DNA from: Paenibacillus crassostreae
GTDB taxonomy: Bacteria; Bacillota; Bacilli; Paenibacillales; Paenibacillaceae
Assembly: GCF_001857945.1 (NCBI RefSeq)
Contig: NZ_CP017770.1
Span: forward strand, 434,001-498,000
Reading direction: 5' to 3'
DNA length: 64,000 nt
In this document: positions 63,627 through 64,000 of the stretch, piece after piece
How the letters are laid out: the number at the start of each line of letters is the position of its first letter
Position numbering within the stretch: position 1 is the stretch's first letter
Position numbers and translations under genes: made by a program
Notes under the pieces: model-generated
What the model saw: the letters and a program-made list of their open reading frames with translations, nothing else
Told to the model about the DNA's origin: nothing
The model's database searches: none

Positions 63627-63686
63627 AGTTATCACCCCCAATATTGTTCACAACCGAATGTCCATCATACAAAGTATGTCCCAATA

Positions 63687-64000
63687 TTAACTTTTATAAT
63701 TATTGATTTTCAAATGTGCCTGGAACAATTCACTAACCACTGGCAATTCATCTTTTGGCGACCATTTATCAATGTTCCATATCCCTGCTTGATTAAAGGC
63801 TCTTGGGCAATGAATAAAACACTCTTCCACTTCAATAATTACAGCTATCCCAGTAGTTTTCTTTTCCCATTGCATATCATTGATAAATTCTTTATTACGA
63901 GTAAGTATAGCACGTCCATTGATACGAAGAACCTCCTCCAAAGGTGGAATAAGAAAAATCATCCCTACCTGTGGATTCTCGAGCATATTCAACATTGAAT
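63687..64000 (-). CDS. pyridoxamine 5'-phosphate oxidase-family protein, truncated by the window edge
   Basis: The C-terminal 104 residues are visible and the frame stays open to base 64000. MLNMLENPQVGMIFLIPPLEEVLRINGRAIL matches the split-barrel flavin-binding PPOX family, in the position of the NPRVGLLFLIPG motif that borders the FMN site. CFIHCPRAFNQAGIWNIDKW is the conserved late segment. The 5' part lies outside the window. The function may be an FMN- or F420-type oxidoreductase. Confidence 0.8.
   Translation of the reverse strand, partial: SMLNMLENPQVGMIFLIPPLEEVLRINGRAILTRNKEFINDMQWEKKTTGIAVIIEVEECFIHCPRAFNQAGIWNIDKWSPKDELPVVSELFQAHLKINNYKS

Noticed and set aside
63480-63998. A 172-codon plus-strand open frame
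   Set aside because: It is antisense to the small polar protein and the PPOX gene; its composition is unlike a real protein and no start site is present.

Overview
The window reads as a low-GC, Gram-positive, endospore-forming Bacillales chromosome, most likely Paenibacillaceae. The evidence is spore genes (cotE, spoVK), strong GGAGG-type ribosome sites, and the conserved Firmicute blocks spoVK-hflX-ynbB-glnR-glnA, lexA opposite yneA-DUF896, and cotE-mutS-mutL-miaA-hfq. No rRNA, tRNA, CRISPR array, prophage or intact insertion sequence was seen.

Layout. (1) 1-11.85 kb, minus strand: a Tad/type IVc-pilus-like operon. It runs from a clear sigma-A-type promoter (-35 at 11842-11847, -10 at 11818-11823) through a leader with a long terminator-like hairpin. 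It then encodes a Ser/Thr kinase fused to a ParA-like domain, a TadZ-like protein, a CpaB/SAF protein, a P-loop-less MinD-like protein, a second TadZ-like protein, a TadA/CpaF-type ATPase with an N-terminal membrane anchor, a fused TadB/TadC-type membrane protein, and four small membrane-anchored pilin-like or minor-pilin-like proteins. It runs on to the left edge. (2) 11.9-23.6 kb, minus: a tight five-gene operon (Fpg-type glycosylase, cyclic-phosphate receiver, thioredoxin-like, YlmA-type ABC ATPase, RlmM-like methyltransferase), then HAD phosphatase, RNase Z, metH, a YtkA/FixH-like lipoprotein, another HAD, a DUF896 protein and yneA. (3) 23.6-27 kb, plus: lexA, facing yneA across a region with several LexA boxes, then a pentapeptide protein, a YjfB-type small protein and a TraB-family protein. 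(4) 27-45.3 kb, minus: housekeeping core with glnA, glnR, ynbB-like, hflX, spoVK, a YdcF-like protein, a DUF402 phosphatase, a class A PBP, hfq, miaA, an RsmJ-like methyltransferase, mutL, mutS, an amidoligase-like gene and cotE. (5) 45.4-51 kb, minus: FUSC/DUF939 exporter, an SsuABC/TauABC/ThiXYZ-like ABC transporter and an M32 carboxypeptidase. (6) 51-64 kb, mixed: beta-carbonic anhydrase, small exported proteins, Zn alcohol dehydrogenase, a thpR gene broken by an in-frame TGA, DUF2935, pentapeptide and LTA-synthase-like proteins, a LacI/6-phospho-beta-glucosidase pair, a TetR/DUF2798 pair, a PepSY-like micro-ORF, a DUF1259 protein and a truncated PPOX-family gene at the right edge.

The most unusual part is the Tad-like operon. 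It has four ParA/MinD-fold proteins or domains, all lacking the P-loop lysine, one of them joined to a kinase, and it sits behind a possible attenuator. A second notable item is a family of short inverted-repeat elements (at 9.2, 47.4 and 49.3 kb). One copy lies inside the pilus operon and another supplies the stop codon of an ABC ATPase.
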